From Lycium barbarum (lineage: Eukaryota; Streptophyta; Magnoliopsida; Solanales; Solanaceae): 64,000 nt of DNA. Positions 8,883 to 19,383 of this stretch are shown in pieces (position 1 is the stretch's first letter; the number at the start of each line of letters is the position of its first letter). The position numbers were made by a program, and so were the translations under genes. The stretch lies in the NCBI RefSeq assembly GCF_019175385.1, contig NC_083341.1:89864321-89928320 (forward strand), read 5' to 3'. The notes beneath the pieces are model-generated. The model had not been told where the DNA came from, made no database searches, and saw only the letters and a program-made list of their open reading frames with translations.

Positions 8883-11800
8883 TGTCACGACCCAGCCCCG
8901 TGGGCCGCGACTGGCACCCTATCTGGGTACCCAGACCAAATCGCATATTCATTTACCAAATCCGAGCATATTCCAAAAATTCATAAAAGTCATATCAACC
9001 AGAATTTTTATCAAAATATGTCTTAAGCGGTCGCACAAATCAAAATGTCATATCGAATCCAAACTGAGCGGCGGAATAGACATCGCCGGTCAAAAGTGCA
9101 ACATAAGCATAAGGGCCATTTAGGGCCATCAAAACAAACGGACCGCTTTAAGACCAGAAAAAAAATCAAACAAACATATATAGGACCCTCGCCCCATATA
9201 TATGACTACAAGCCTCTACGAACTCAAAACAAAGACATATGGCGAGACAGGGCCCCGCCGTACCCAGATAGTCAAATATACCGAATATATACAAAGCAAA
9301 AGGAGTCTGTACCAAAAGTGGACTCCGGGTCAAAGAGGAGTACTCCGGAATAGCAAAGAGTGAAACCTACTGTGGAGGATCACCGATATCTGCACCTGCG
9401 GGCATAAAACGCAGCCCCCGAAGAAAGGGTTTCAGTACGAAATATGTACTGAGTATGTAAAGCACGAAGTACAGAAATATGGATCAAAACTGAAAGCAAA
9501 TCAGATAACAAAGTGGAGTACAAATCGGGATGTCAAAATCCGTATCAAAATCATATACGTATACATAATGCAAACGAAATCGTGCAAACGCTTAGGAACG
9601 TGGTCGCCACTCCGACGCTGGCGCCACACACAGCATAACACCAGAAGGTTTCAAATCTTCGTATCTCCGAACACAAACACAAACATAGGTGAGCGTATCG
9701 CATCACGAGCCATATCACAGCATAACTCCAAACCGAACCCGGCCCTATGGCGAAGCCTCGGGAACCGTAACACAGCATACGGCCGAATTATTGTAAGGCG
9801 CACGAATCATAGCCGGCCCGGGAACCGGTGAACGAAGTCATAATAAGGCACGAGCGGAGTCGTGAGCAAACAAATGCAAATCATACTTCAAAATAGTCTT
9901 TCAAAACAGAGTAATCCCATAAGTCATTTCATAATACAAAGTAGTCGAATACTTAGTCGATACAAGGTTTCATTTCACAAAACGTTTTCAAAATAGTACG
10001 TATAGCTCAAAACGTAACTTAGCGTATCGTAATATTCAAAACACATCCCGTAGGAGGAAGTTCCAAAATCGAAGGTATCATTTCAAACTTTATTCAAAAG
10101 GACAGCCCAATAAGACAAATAGGGCGTCTCGGGGTTAGCGGGCCCACCTCGAGTCGAATTGAGGTGGCGAACATAATTTACGAACATTTAGGGGCCAAAA
10201 GTTCATACATAATCATTTCTAAGTTACCCGACCACATTTCGATAGATTTCGGACGATTGGTGGCATTCTAGCCAAAATAGAGCCCTTAGGCTTCAATTGA
10301 ATTGAATGAATAGTAACTTTTCTGTGGATCGGGTTTCGAGGAGCAGAAATGCTCCGGAAGTTCCCATATTCGCCTATCACACTAAGACATGCCAAATGAA
10401 GAAGTGGGAAGCTTTACATACCTTACAGACGTCTTACGCTCTCCCAAAAGTCAAGTCCCGTTTCGTCTGAAATCTGCAAATGGTCAAAGTTACCAATTGA
10501 GATTCTTAGGCTTAAAAATGCCATTAACTTCATTTTTGTCTACCGAAATTTCGGCAGCATTTCTCCTATAAATCTAACACCCCCGAGACTTAGCTCGGCT
10601 CCAAATACATCAACAACAACAGCCCACACATCATCAAACAACACAAATCATAATCAAACCACTCTAGCTTCAAAGTTCTACCTTATTACCTATGTTGGCA
10701 ACTTTTCATTCAAACTTCCAAAACTCCAAATCTATATCCATATTATTGTATTCATTCACTCATTCAAGATTATTCAATCACATTCCAAATATATTCCAAG
10801 CCATATACGAAATTGCCCAAGATTCATTACTTTCCATAATTCTTTCAAAACATCAAAACTTACAACGAACGTTCTAACTTGCGTCGTTTCATTCCGAATT
10901 CACTAACAACAACATCAATTTACATCCTATGATCTTACTTTCACAATTATACAAAAACTATATAAATTCGCATAATTTCCCATAATGACATACAACCAAG
11001 TTCAATGCCATAATTCTTCCAACACTTCCAAATCAATGCAAACTTACATCATTTAAATTATAAGGATCATAACCATACAACTAACATATCAAACAAAACA
11101 ATTTATCACCATTCCAACTTCTTCCATAGCCACGGCCAACATTCATTTTTTTCCAATTCCACCCAATTCAATCAACTTTCATTTCTAATACAATTTCTAC
11201 CATCACATACTAGATTCTAACATGAATTCAAGCCACCAAAACCATGCAATATACATGCTTACCTACGGCTAACACACACTTAGTCCCAACACACAAAATT
11301 CCCATGTTTTCCATTCGTTCACACATACTACAACATACATATACCATTCATAACATAACAAAAGCATGAAATCCTCACCTTTCTTCAAGTCCTTCACTTG
11401 GAGATAAGAATTGTTTTCTTGCCACCACACTTATATCAACTTGTAGAGGGCTTTGCACTTGATAATAATTTCACAAGAGATGAACTTTTAAACCAAGGAA
11501 TTGGCTCCAAAAATTTTTTTCTTTCTTTTCTTTCTTTTCTCCTCTCAAACCCGAATTGCCCTCTCTTTTTCTTTCTTTCTTGCTTTGTTCTTTCTTGAAC
11601 ATTCTTGATAATTATCCACTATATCATGATATATATCCATAACATTGATCATGTGCATGGCACATGATTATTAACAAAGGGGCTTGGGCCATGGATATGG
11701 CCGGCCACCCCAAGTCCCTTGGGCCTAAATTTTTGCATTAATGTGTTGAGCCCAATTAGTGTAATCTCATTTTGAAATTCCCGAAACTAATTTCCGAAAT

Positions 11801-11953
11801 TCCAAATTTACCCTCGGCCTTCCCCGATGTCTTAACATTAATGATTCCACAACCATCCTAGTCATATTCACCAAAATCAAAAATATTTCCTTATAACACA
11901 CAAGTCTTGTTTATTTCTCGATTTCCAATTATACGAAAGCACGGGACATAACA
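8883..11953 (-). repeat. N1 5' LTR
   Basis: The partner of 2693-5762, about 3,071 bp, with the same termini and few substitutions. On the sense strand it ends GGGTCGTGACA at 8883, followed by AAAG and then the primer site. Confidence 0.93.
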
Positions 11954-13012
11954 AGTCTCGCCTCATGATATTAGTTCCTTCAAGGTGAGGCATAACGATC
12001 ATGATTATTTCATAATGTAATCGGAGGCTACCGACCATACGTCACTCCGACGTGGACATGGTTTTCTTGGGCCCTCGAGCGTGTTGTATGCATGTTATAA
12101 GTATATGTATAAGATAAAAGATCCAGAGCGCTATAGACGCTGATATATGTACATGATACACGTCTATGTATACGATAAAAGAGCCAGAGTGCTATAGACG
12201 CTGATATATGTACATGATGTATGCATATGTATACGGGGAAGATGGGAATGAGGCCAGAGCGTTATATACGCATATCCACCTGATCAGTTGGCATTATATG
12301 ACATGACATCGTCTCGGACGCGGGATGCCCGGACGCGGGATGTACATATTTATGGTTAAATAGATCGGCTGCCGACGCCTCGGCAATATGACATGTTCTA
12401 TTTTTATATATATGAGCAAGAAATGTTTTTTTAAAGGAAAGCTAAGCATGCATGGTATCCGCCCTCAGCGGCCCTCATATGTACAGGTTACGCTTTTATC
12501 CTATGATATGTTCTATGTTTCCATGCAGTTATTGTTCATACGCATATTTCTTGCTAAGTTACTAATCTTGCCTTACATATTCAGTACATTACTCGTACTG
12601 ACCCCTCTTCTTCGGGGGCTGCGTTCATGCCGCGCAGGTACACCCAAAGGTTGCGAAGTTAGCATAGAAGATGTTCCGGCAGAGTCGGTAGGCTTCATTT
12701 GTCCTGTAGTGCTACCAAGTCAGAGTATATGTGCTATGACGCTATGTTCGAGGTTAGAGACTTTGCAGACAGAGTCGTGGGTATAGAGTGTCAGCTTGTA
12801 GACGGCTTCGCCTGTCGATATGTTATTATGTTTCATATCATGGGTCCCATATGATGGTAGTCTTTACTTATGAAAAAAAATTGAGAGCTCACTATGTATT
12901 TTATTCTTAATTGATTCAAGAGTTTATATGTGTAATAAGAGTCAGCGGGTTCGCTCGGCTCCGGATATGGGGTCGGGTGCCCATCACACCCTAGTAAGGT
13001 CGGGGTGTGACA
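11954..13012 (+). repeat. O 5' LTR, second part
   Basis: It starts with the second AGTCT and aligns with 21704-22758 of the solo LTR. It carries a roughly 61-70-bp tandem repeat, about 12110-12275 (GATCCAGAGCGCTATAGACG type), the double hairpin at 12582-12618, and the terminus GTCGGGGTGTGACA. Reading frames of 132-153 residues on the plus strand recur in both LTR copies but match no known domain. Confidence 0.9.
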
Positions 13013-13015
13013 GAG

Positions 13016-13027
13016 TGGTATCGGAGC
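13016..13027 (+). promoter_or_regulatory. O primer binding site
   Basis: TGGTATCGGAGC lies 3 nt after the LTR end. It differs from the initiator-Met complement TGGTATCAGAGC at one position. Confidence 0.88.
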
Positions 13028-13070
13028 AGGTCGGTCTAAGGGTTGTCTGCAAAGTCGTGTCCGGTAGAGT

Positions 13071-13110
13071 CCTGTTTATGAGTGTGAAGCCGGCCACATT
13101 TATAAACAGG
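13071..13110 (+). promoter_or_regulatory. O leader hairpin with GCCGGC loop
   Basis: A 16-position stem, complete apart from two G-U pairs (arms CCTGTTTATGAGTGTG and CACATTTATAAACAGG), closes the 8-nt loop AAGCCGGC. GCCGGC is self-complementary. The hairpin starts 43 nt after the primer site. It is the best-formed member of the six leader hairpins in the window. Confidence 0.82.
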
Positions 13111-13767
13111 AGGCTGCGGGGCATCTAGGAATTGTTGACCTTCTTTCTGTCTTAGATCGTGCGATAGAGCCAAGTCATAGGAAATAAGATTCCTGATACT
13201 AACCGTTAATTTCCGCAGACGCCTGGTAGCAGCGGAAGTGGGCAAGTGACAAGATGGCAAGTTACAAAGGTAAGCTTGAATAATCATTCTGTTACTTGGA
13301 ACTGGAAAGTTCTGATGGCTGGAATATGTCCTATAGCCATATGTTTTGCGAAGTATTGTCGATATTTGCTATGTACTGATTTTAAATAGCGGAAGTGGTG
13401 AACGAGTTCCTGCCAGAATGGATACGTTTAATAAAAAGAGATGCGAAAACAAAAGGGGTAAATGCCATAACCAGACAGTAAACGGGATGTGTTGTTCTAG
13501 AGGACCTATGGGTCTGGCGTGGCGATAAAGGTGCGATCACTGCTATCAGGAATCTGGAAGTCCAGGATAGGAGTTAGCTATATACACGGGCGGAAGGTGA
13601 GCGTTAGAAATCGAGAAGGGCAAAACGGTAATTATAAAAGCAGGGACGTGTTACGGAAATGTCCCAGAATCTGTAAGACTTCGACTTGCTCCAGAACATG
13701 TGATAAAGTTCATGTGAGGAAGCGGACGCGAAAATATCAGTATTAAGACACTGAATTTCAGTGAAGT

Positions 13768-13828
13768 CTTTGGGTTAAGCGTGCTCAGGAGGGAGCAATT
13801 CCATGATGGGTGACCCCCTGAGAAGTTG
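13768..13828 (+). other. 5S rRNA-derived fragment in O
   Basis: The plus strand reads GGGTTAAGCGTGCTCAGGAG, then GATGGGTGACCCCCTGAGAA and GTT. This corresponds to the 3' half of plant 5S rRNA, including the box A and box C regions. It is homologous in position to the N1 copy, 1.45 kb before the polypurine tract end. Upstream bases are also alignable with N1, so the block is an inherited part of the element rather than a chance hit. Confidence 0.8.
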
Positions 13829-15247
13829 ACAAGAAATTTTATAAATCGAGGCATAAGAGACAAATGAAAAGATAGGATAGGCTAATGAAAAACTAGAGTG
13901 TATGGGATGGTTGGAGACTATAAGAAGACACGTAGGACGAGGCAGACTAGCTCGGTGAAGAGACAGAAAAGGCATCACAGCCCTAGAATTAGGCTAAGCC
14001 TGAACAGCGTTTGGAGGTATATTGTGGGCTGGTAGATAGTAAATATATATAAATATATAAAGGTGTAGCGTATCCCATACATGATTGTAGCGGAGGACAC
14101 GTGAGTCCCAGCGCCCGGAGCTACGGAAAAGAGGCATTGATCACGCAAGGATACCGAAGTTCGAAAAGTGGCAAAGATAAGCGGTGAAACTGTTGCCAGG
14201 TAAATCATTATTGTTCTACTATAGGTAAAGATTGGAAATTCTAGTATAAAAACACTTAGAAAATAAAGAGTGAGTAGATGGAAAACAAAGAGATCAAAGT
14301 GTCACAGGAAAAAGAGAAAAGTAAGAAACCTCCGCGAGTAAAATCTTGGGAGAAGCTACCGACAAAACACGAACCCGCTTGGATGGAAATCCAAGAAGGC
14401 ATGTAAAAAGGGATAAAGTGTGGTTAGGTGGGACAAAAGAAGAGTGTATGAAGTTCGAGAACGAATGTCGATAAGGGGGCGAAAGGAGTAGTGACTAGGA
14501 TACGAGAACGTGAAGTGAGAGGAAGAGTGCTTGGGCTTGCAATGATGTTGAGGTGAGAGATTTATAAAAGAATAAGTATGTAGCTATGGTAATGTACGAG
14601 CAAGGATAGGGAGAGCGGAAGTTGTAAGAATTTGGTGCGAAGGACAAAAGTAGTGGACGCCTGAGAGATATAGACGTATAGCTGTAATACAAACATGTAG
14701 TTGAAGGAGAATCACGAGCAGGTGGGCCAAACGAGTGAAAGGACGAATAGTGAATGGAAAGGTGTGGAAATATGGACAAAATGAGGACTGTTGGCATATA
14801 AGGAGTCCCCTAAAGGGGGGGAGACCATATTAGACCTAAAAAGGAAACCTATTAGCTTGGGATCAGAGTTTAAAATAGGTCGGCGTGTCGCAAGAATACT
14901 TGGGAGGGAAGTAGAAGCGAAATAACAATGAGTATACTAAGAGATATACCTGAAGATGAAGAAATAGCCTACGGCTACACTGAACCATTAAGTAAGGATG
15001 GTGCACTAAGACATGGTTTCCGTTTAGGTGCGGTGACGAGACAATAATAAAAAAGGAAGGACCCGGAAGGAACAAGGATAATGAGGTGACACAGTGAGTT
15101 AGACAAAACCTATGACATAGAGCAGTGACTCATGAAAAGGGCAAGGAGTTCGATTATAAGGTAAAGGATATGGAACAGACATGGAGAAAAATGCAACTAT
15201 AAAGGAACCCCCTCCCGAAGTGCTACCAGACCCCACAAGATCAGTTG

Positions 15248-15285
15248 AACATTCGAGGACGAATGTTCTAAAGGGGGCGGGAGGA
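15248..15285 (+). promoter_or_regulatory. O pre-PPT hairpin and polypurine tract
   Basis: AACATTCG-AGGA-CGAATGTT (15248-15267) is a perfect 8-bp stem with a 4-nt loop. AAAGGGGGCGGGAGGA follows and abuts the 3' LTR at 15286. Confidence 0.85.
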
Positions 15286-15847
15286 TGTTATAGCCCGTAC
15301 ATTGTGCGTTTGGATATTTCAAGGTCGTCGTGGAAAGTTAAGGGCGAGACCATTTTCAAAACTTATTATTGTATACAAGTCGATTATGAATATTATTTAT
15401 GAATATTGGTAGTATGGAGAGATTGAGAAAGGTTAAGGATAAGAAGAGAAATTCACAAAAAGGAGTCGTGGAAATAATGTGGAAGGCTAGGGGCGGAATG
15501 GGAATATTGAGGAAAGTCGAGGAGCAAATGGGAATTTTATAAAAGGAGTTCATGAAGGTTCCAAAAAGGGCATATTGGCCATGTGATGGAAATCTATGGA
15601 CCAAAGTGTACATGGAAAGACAATGAGTCATCTTTTAATTCTTTAAGAAAAATTCAAGAAAAAGAGAAGAATTCTCTAGGAAATGAAGAAAGGAGCATGT
15701 GGCCATTTAATAAGTAATGGGGGCTATTTTTAAATTTTAAAAAAGTTAGGGGCCAAAGCTTCTTAAGAAGACATTAGTAATCTTCTTTTAATTTTAAGAA
15801 AAAGCAAGAATTTTCTAGAGAGGGGCATGTGCCCCTCACATGCTTGG

Positions 15848-15888
<41 letters not shown>

Positions 15889-17233
15889 TCTACCCTCCAA
15901 TTCAAGACAAAGAAAACAAGAACAAACAAAAAAAAAAGATGAAGAGAGTGAGATAAGGAGGGTTTCGGCCAAGGCTTACCAAAATTAGGCCATGGAAGTT
16001 GTGTTCCAAAAATTTATTTCTTCATGCAATCCTACTAATTTGAAGGCCCTCTTTAACATGGTATAGTTGTTGAAACAAAAATATTCCTCTTTCTTGCAAG
16101 ATGACAACCTTGGCTAAGTTGAGGAATTGAAGAGAAAAGGTAAGAATCCAATCTTCTTATATGTATTATGGATGGTTGTGCATGTTGTGATATGTAGAAG
16201 TGAATGGAACTCATGAAATATGCATATGCATGGTGTTGGCCGAATAGAGTAGTAGTGGTGTAGAAATGATAAATTAATTTTATTAAGTAATTTGATTGTT
16301 GTGTTGTGAATTCCATGATGTAAAATGGATGAAAAACATGAAGTCATGGATGTTGTATAGTGGTCGTGTGCATGGTGTGTGAGGTCGTGTGTGTGTCGTT
16401 GCATGTAAGGATGATGAACCAATTTTATCTAGTATCTTGATTGTTGTTGTAGTGTATAGAAAAGATGGAAAAATTCATGGAAATATGTATGTAATGTTGT
16501 GGCCGAGAATGGTGATATTTTGTAAGCTATGGTGAATTGGTTTTATGTGATGTTCTAGTTGATGTCGTTGTGGATTTGATGAGGCGAAATGAGAATTAAA
16601 TGGTTAGAAGTGAAGTTGTTATTGTTCTTGTGGAAATTGGAAAGTGTTGGACAAAGAAGCATGTTGATTGAATCATTTTGAAAGATACGTGAATTGAATA
16701 TTAAAGTGTTGCTAGAATAATTGTTGGTATTGTTGATAGTTTGGCCGGGTTGAATTCCCGGATTGTTGTCGATTAAGAATTTGGCCGAGTTAGATTTTGG
16801 GGAATGGTGTATTTACAGGGGAATGCTGCCGAAATTTCGGCAGACAAAGTGTTACTTTATGAATCAACTTTTAAATGCTTTAACTAAGGTTTGGTAAATG
16901 TGACCTAATTGTAGATTTTGGCGAATTTGGAACGTGAATTTGGAGAAGCGTAAGGAGCGGAAAAAGGTATGTAAGGCTTCACCATTCTTTCTATGGCATG
17001 TCTTAGATGTAATAAGTCGGATACGAGCCGTGGGGACAACTCCGTTCTCCGGAATCCGCACCCAAAGTTTCCCATGTTTTGTTCATTAGAATTGAGCTAA
17101 AAATTGTGCAAAATGTTAGAAAGACTTCCTAAATATCTAGAGCTCGCATAGAGAGGTCCCGACTACCCTAAAACCCTCCCAGGAGACGTCATGAAATGTA
17201 ACGAACGTGAATTTGATATGCCTCCTCATTTGA
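15286..17233 (+). repeat. O 3' LTR, truncated
   Basis: It matches the first 1.95 kb of the O LTR and stops at TCATTTGA (17233), where the solo LTR continues CCCGAGGTGG (from 21308). Its TA repeat is 15851-15885. The cut-off leaves no R/U5 end and no target duplication on this side. Confidence 0.9.
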
Positions 17234-17774
17234 AATGAACTTGTGTCCCTTATATTAATTTAGAACCTGTCCCAACTCAGTTCTTCGGACCAACATACGG
17301 TCCATATAATTTATATGGACCGTATGTGTGGCCGTATATTAGGTCCTGTGAGGGATACCATCCTGGGCAGAATATACGGCCTAACTTATGGCCAGTATAT
17401 ATTTTTACTGCCACTATGTTGTACCGTATAATGCCCAGCTTTTCTGAAACTCGTTCTTGTCAACTCGTTCGATCTCCAATCCTTATGGAACATTCATAAC
17501 ACTTGTTTGACACCTCATTAACAATCTAAGGGATGTCATAACTCTTTCCCAAGACATAATTAAGCCATCATTAACTTTTTACTCGTAAATCCTTTCCGAT
17601 ACATAACGTATACCTTGCCTTTCTTGGCAAACTTTCTTCTCCTACCTCGAATGTCTTTGAAATCTGAATTAGGATCATCAAATGCTATTTCTTACTTATT
17701 GAAACATCGTATACTTCATGCCCTTCATTAATCTATTCACTGCGCATTAACATGAAAGTTTTCAAAGTGTAACA
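17234..17774 (-). repeat. LTR fragment (F/31233 family), interior to U3 start
   Basis: It aligns with about 32600-33303. Shared features are a weak TATA region (17247-17258), a GGTCC/GGACC palindromic array (17283-17430), and a long stretch ending GTGTAACA at 17774 (TGTTACA in sense). It begins abruptly mid-LTR at the junction with the truncated O LTR, marking a rearrangement breakpoint. Confidence 0.75.
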
Positions 17775-17789
17775 TTATTTATTGTTTCC

Positions 17790-18430
17790 CACAGGGTTCG
17801 ACCGTCTAATAATGATTGTGATGTGACCTTTCCTCGTGCCTTGGTTGTTTCTTGTGTCCTTGCTGATATTCTAGTGAATACAGGCGCTCAGTTTGTTGAT
17901 GAGTGGAAGGAGTTCTTGAAGGATGGGGGGTGCCATCTTGATGTTTCCTTCACTAATCACTTCGCTATGCAAGAGGTTTAAGGTGCTGAGAGAGAATAAG
18001 ACAGATGAGTGGGTTCCCAGTGATAATCTATTTCATCCACTTCTAGTAAAAGAGTGGGGCACTGTTGTTAGTAGAGGGGGTAGGAAGAAGAGGAACGTTG
18101 GCAATGCCCTAGAGCGAGGTAGTGGGGCCGAGGCTAATGATGAGGCCGGAGACAAGGGCAGTCAGGAGACTGGGGATGAGGTTCCCCGCCTTCAGGGGCG
18201 ATTTGAGCATATAGACTCGCGCTTTGACGAGATGAGGAGTATGTTCCAGTAATTTTCTATGTTCTCTGAGGGTTCTAGTTCATCGAAGGATGCTGTGGCT
18301 TTTGTCATGAGGGATGAGATGATGGGTTACTTCAAGACCCAGAAGACCATCGACGAGTCACTTTCTTCCTTGTAGACAGCCTACTCTACCTTTGCCACGG
18401 ACCACAAGAATCTTCGGGAGGAGTTCGATA
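17790..18430 (+). pseudogene. Broken reading frame of unknown, probably repeat-encoded protein
   Basis: The plus strand reads GAQFVDEWKEFLKDGG in one frame, then shifts near 17945 into the 109-residue frame at 17923-18252 (LITSLCKRFKVLRENKTDEW, FHPLLVKEWG, a basic RGGRKKR, then an acidic segment and FEHIDSRFDEMRSMFQ). After a stop the sense continues (FSMFSEGSSSSKDAVAF...). At least one frameshift and two stops make it non-functional. The charged C-terminal half looks like a short coiled coil. I associate this arrangement with repeat-encoded hypothetical proteins of Solanaceae but cannot name a family. Confidence 0.4.
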
Positions 18431-19040
18431 CGGAGTTGAGAAGGAACTAATCTCAGAACAAGGTGCACCTTCGTACCTGGAGAGGAGTCAAGGGAGTGTG
18501 GGGAACCATGCATCCCGATGTTCCCATTCCCGTAGGAGACGAGGATAAATGTAATAGGTACTGCTTCCTGGAGGTGTCTCGAGAGATTGGTTGCACAGCT
18601 AGACTGGTAGATGTAACCGGCAGCTCGAATGATGATGATGCCTTGAGCAAGATTGATGATTAGAGACTCCTTCCCTCCCCCACCCCCCCTTGATGGTTTT
18701 ATGGTTGCCCATGTCGGGCTTTGCTGTTTAAACAATTTCTGTTTGATTTGTTTGGTTTTTATGTTTAGATGACTTTGGGATAATATTGTTTTGGGTCTTA
18801 GTTAGCCTTGTTTGGGCTTATTGTTCGGATATTTTTTGTTTGAATGTTGGATCATCTAGTTTTGTGTTTTGGTAATTGTAATTGGGTTTCTAGTAATGAC
18901 ATGAGTGATCTTTCCCCTTATCGGGCTTGGCTTTATGTCACTGTTGGTTGAATTTTGCTGCTGTTTCATTTGGTTGTTGTTGGTTGGTACGAATAGGGGA
19001 AAACCAGCTGAAAAATAGGGGAGGAGTTCCAGTCTCTGGA
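18431..19040. other. No recognised gene
   Basis: After about 18660 the plus strand becomes T-rich and GTTT-rich with no long frame, compatible with a 3' untranslated or intergenic stretch after the broken frame. Frames on the minus strand at 18358-18735 look like shadows. The segment leads directly into the duplicated flank. Confidence 0.4.
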
Positions 19041-19383
19041 TTCTGTAATGCCGCTTCGGCGGTTTCTCAGACCGCTATGGCGGTCCCGCTTGGGTAGAGA
19101 AGGGGTCGCAGCAGCGGTCACAAGGGAAACTGAAGGCACCGCTTTAGCGGTGGAGGACCCGCTATAGCGGTACCATCACAGCGAATGACTGACCGATGTG
19201 GCGGGACCACTGAACATATTTCGACAACCTTGCACTCACGGAACAATTAAATAAAATCTTCGCACGAACCAAATCGAATCAGTGACGTAACACACTTATA
19301 GGCGTAGATACCAGTTGGAATCGTCCAGCTACCAATGGAACCCACCGAGATACCAATTTCACCGAAGTAGCACGATTTGAAAG
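19041..19383. repeat. Duplicated flank, copy 2
   Basis: The second copy of bases 1-343, ending in the target sequence GAAAG (19379-19383) and followed by the solo LTR. Palindromic CCGCTNNNGCGG words are preserved. Here its upstream continuation (17234-19040) is visible. The same sequence would be expected to the left of the window. Confidence 0.85.

Larger units (their letters stand above)
2693..11953 (-). mobile_element. Complete non-autonomous Ty3/gypsy-type element 'N1'
   Basis: A complete 9.26-kb element on the minus strand, bounded by TGTCACGACCC at 2693 and ...GACATAACA at 11953, with target duplication AGTCT. The two 3.07-kb LTRs are nearly identical, so the insertion is young. The primer site (minus, 8867-8878) matches TGGTATCAGAGC exactly, and a polypurine tract lies at 5763-5777. 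The 3.1-kb internal region has no pol. It holds one 154-residue acidic reading frame in the gag position, a 5S-rRNA-derived block and a 41-bp tandem array. Its LTR start (TGTTATGTCCCG) is shared with N2, which carries pol and is a candidate relative of its helper. Confidence 0.93.
13013..15285 (+). other. O internal region (no gag or pol recognised)
   Basis: 2.27 kb between primer site and polypurine tract. The first 230 bases are a leader sharing motifs with N2, D and E (CCGTGTC...GTAGAGTC, TTTATAAACAGGAGG, TTAGATCGTGCGATAGAGC). After about 13240 there is purine-rich sequence with only short frames. The one recognisable block is the 5S-derived fragment at 13768-13828. The lack of coding sequence makes O non-autonomous. 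Confidence 0.75.
344..17233 (+). mobile_element. Non-autonomous Ty3/gypsy-type LTR element 'O' (contains N1)
   Basis: A plus-strand LTR element. The 5' LTR is 344-2692 plus 11959-13012 (about 3.4 kb without the nested insert), the Met-tRNA-like primer site is at 13016, the internal region is 13013-15285, the polypurine tract ends at 15285, and a 3' LTR starts at 15286 but stops at 17233. The internal region is only 2.27 kb and shows no gag, protease, reverse transcriptase or integrase, so O would depend on proteins from relatives. The left flank GAAAG (339-343) has no partner after the truncated 3' LTR. It does match both flanks of the related solo LTR at 19384-22758. Confidence 0.85.

Noticed and set aside
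18358..18735. Minus-strand 125-residue frame opposite the broken plus-strand frame
   Set aside because: It is a shadow of the plus-strand sequence with no independent support.
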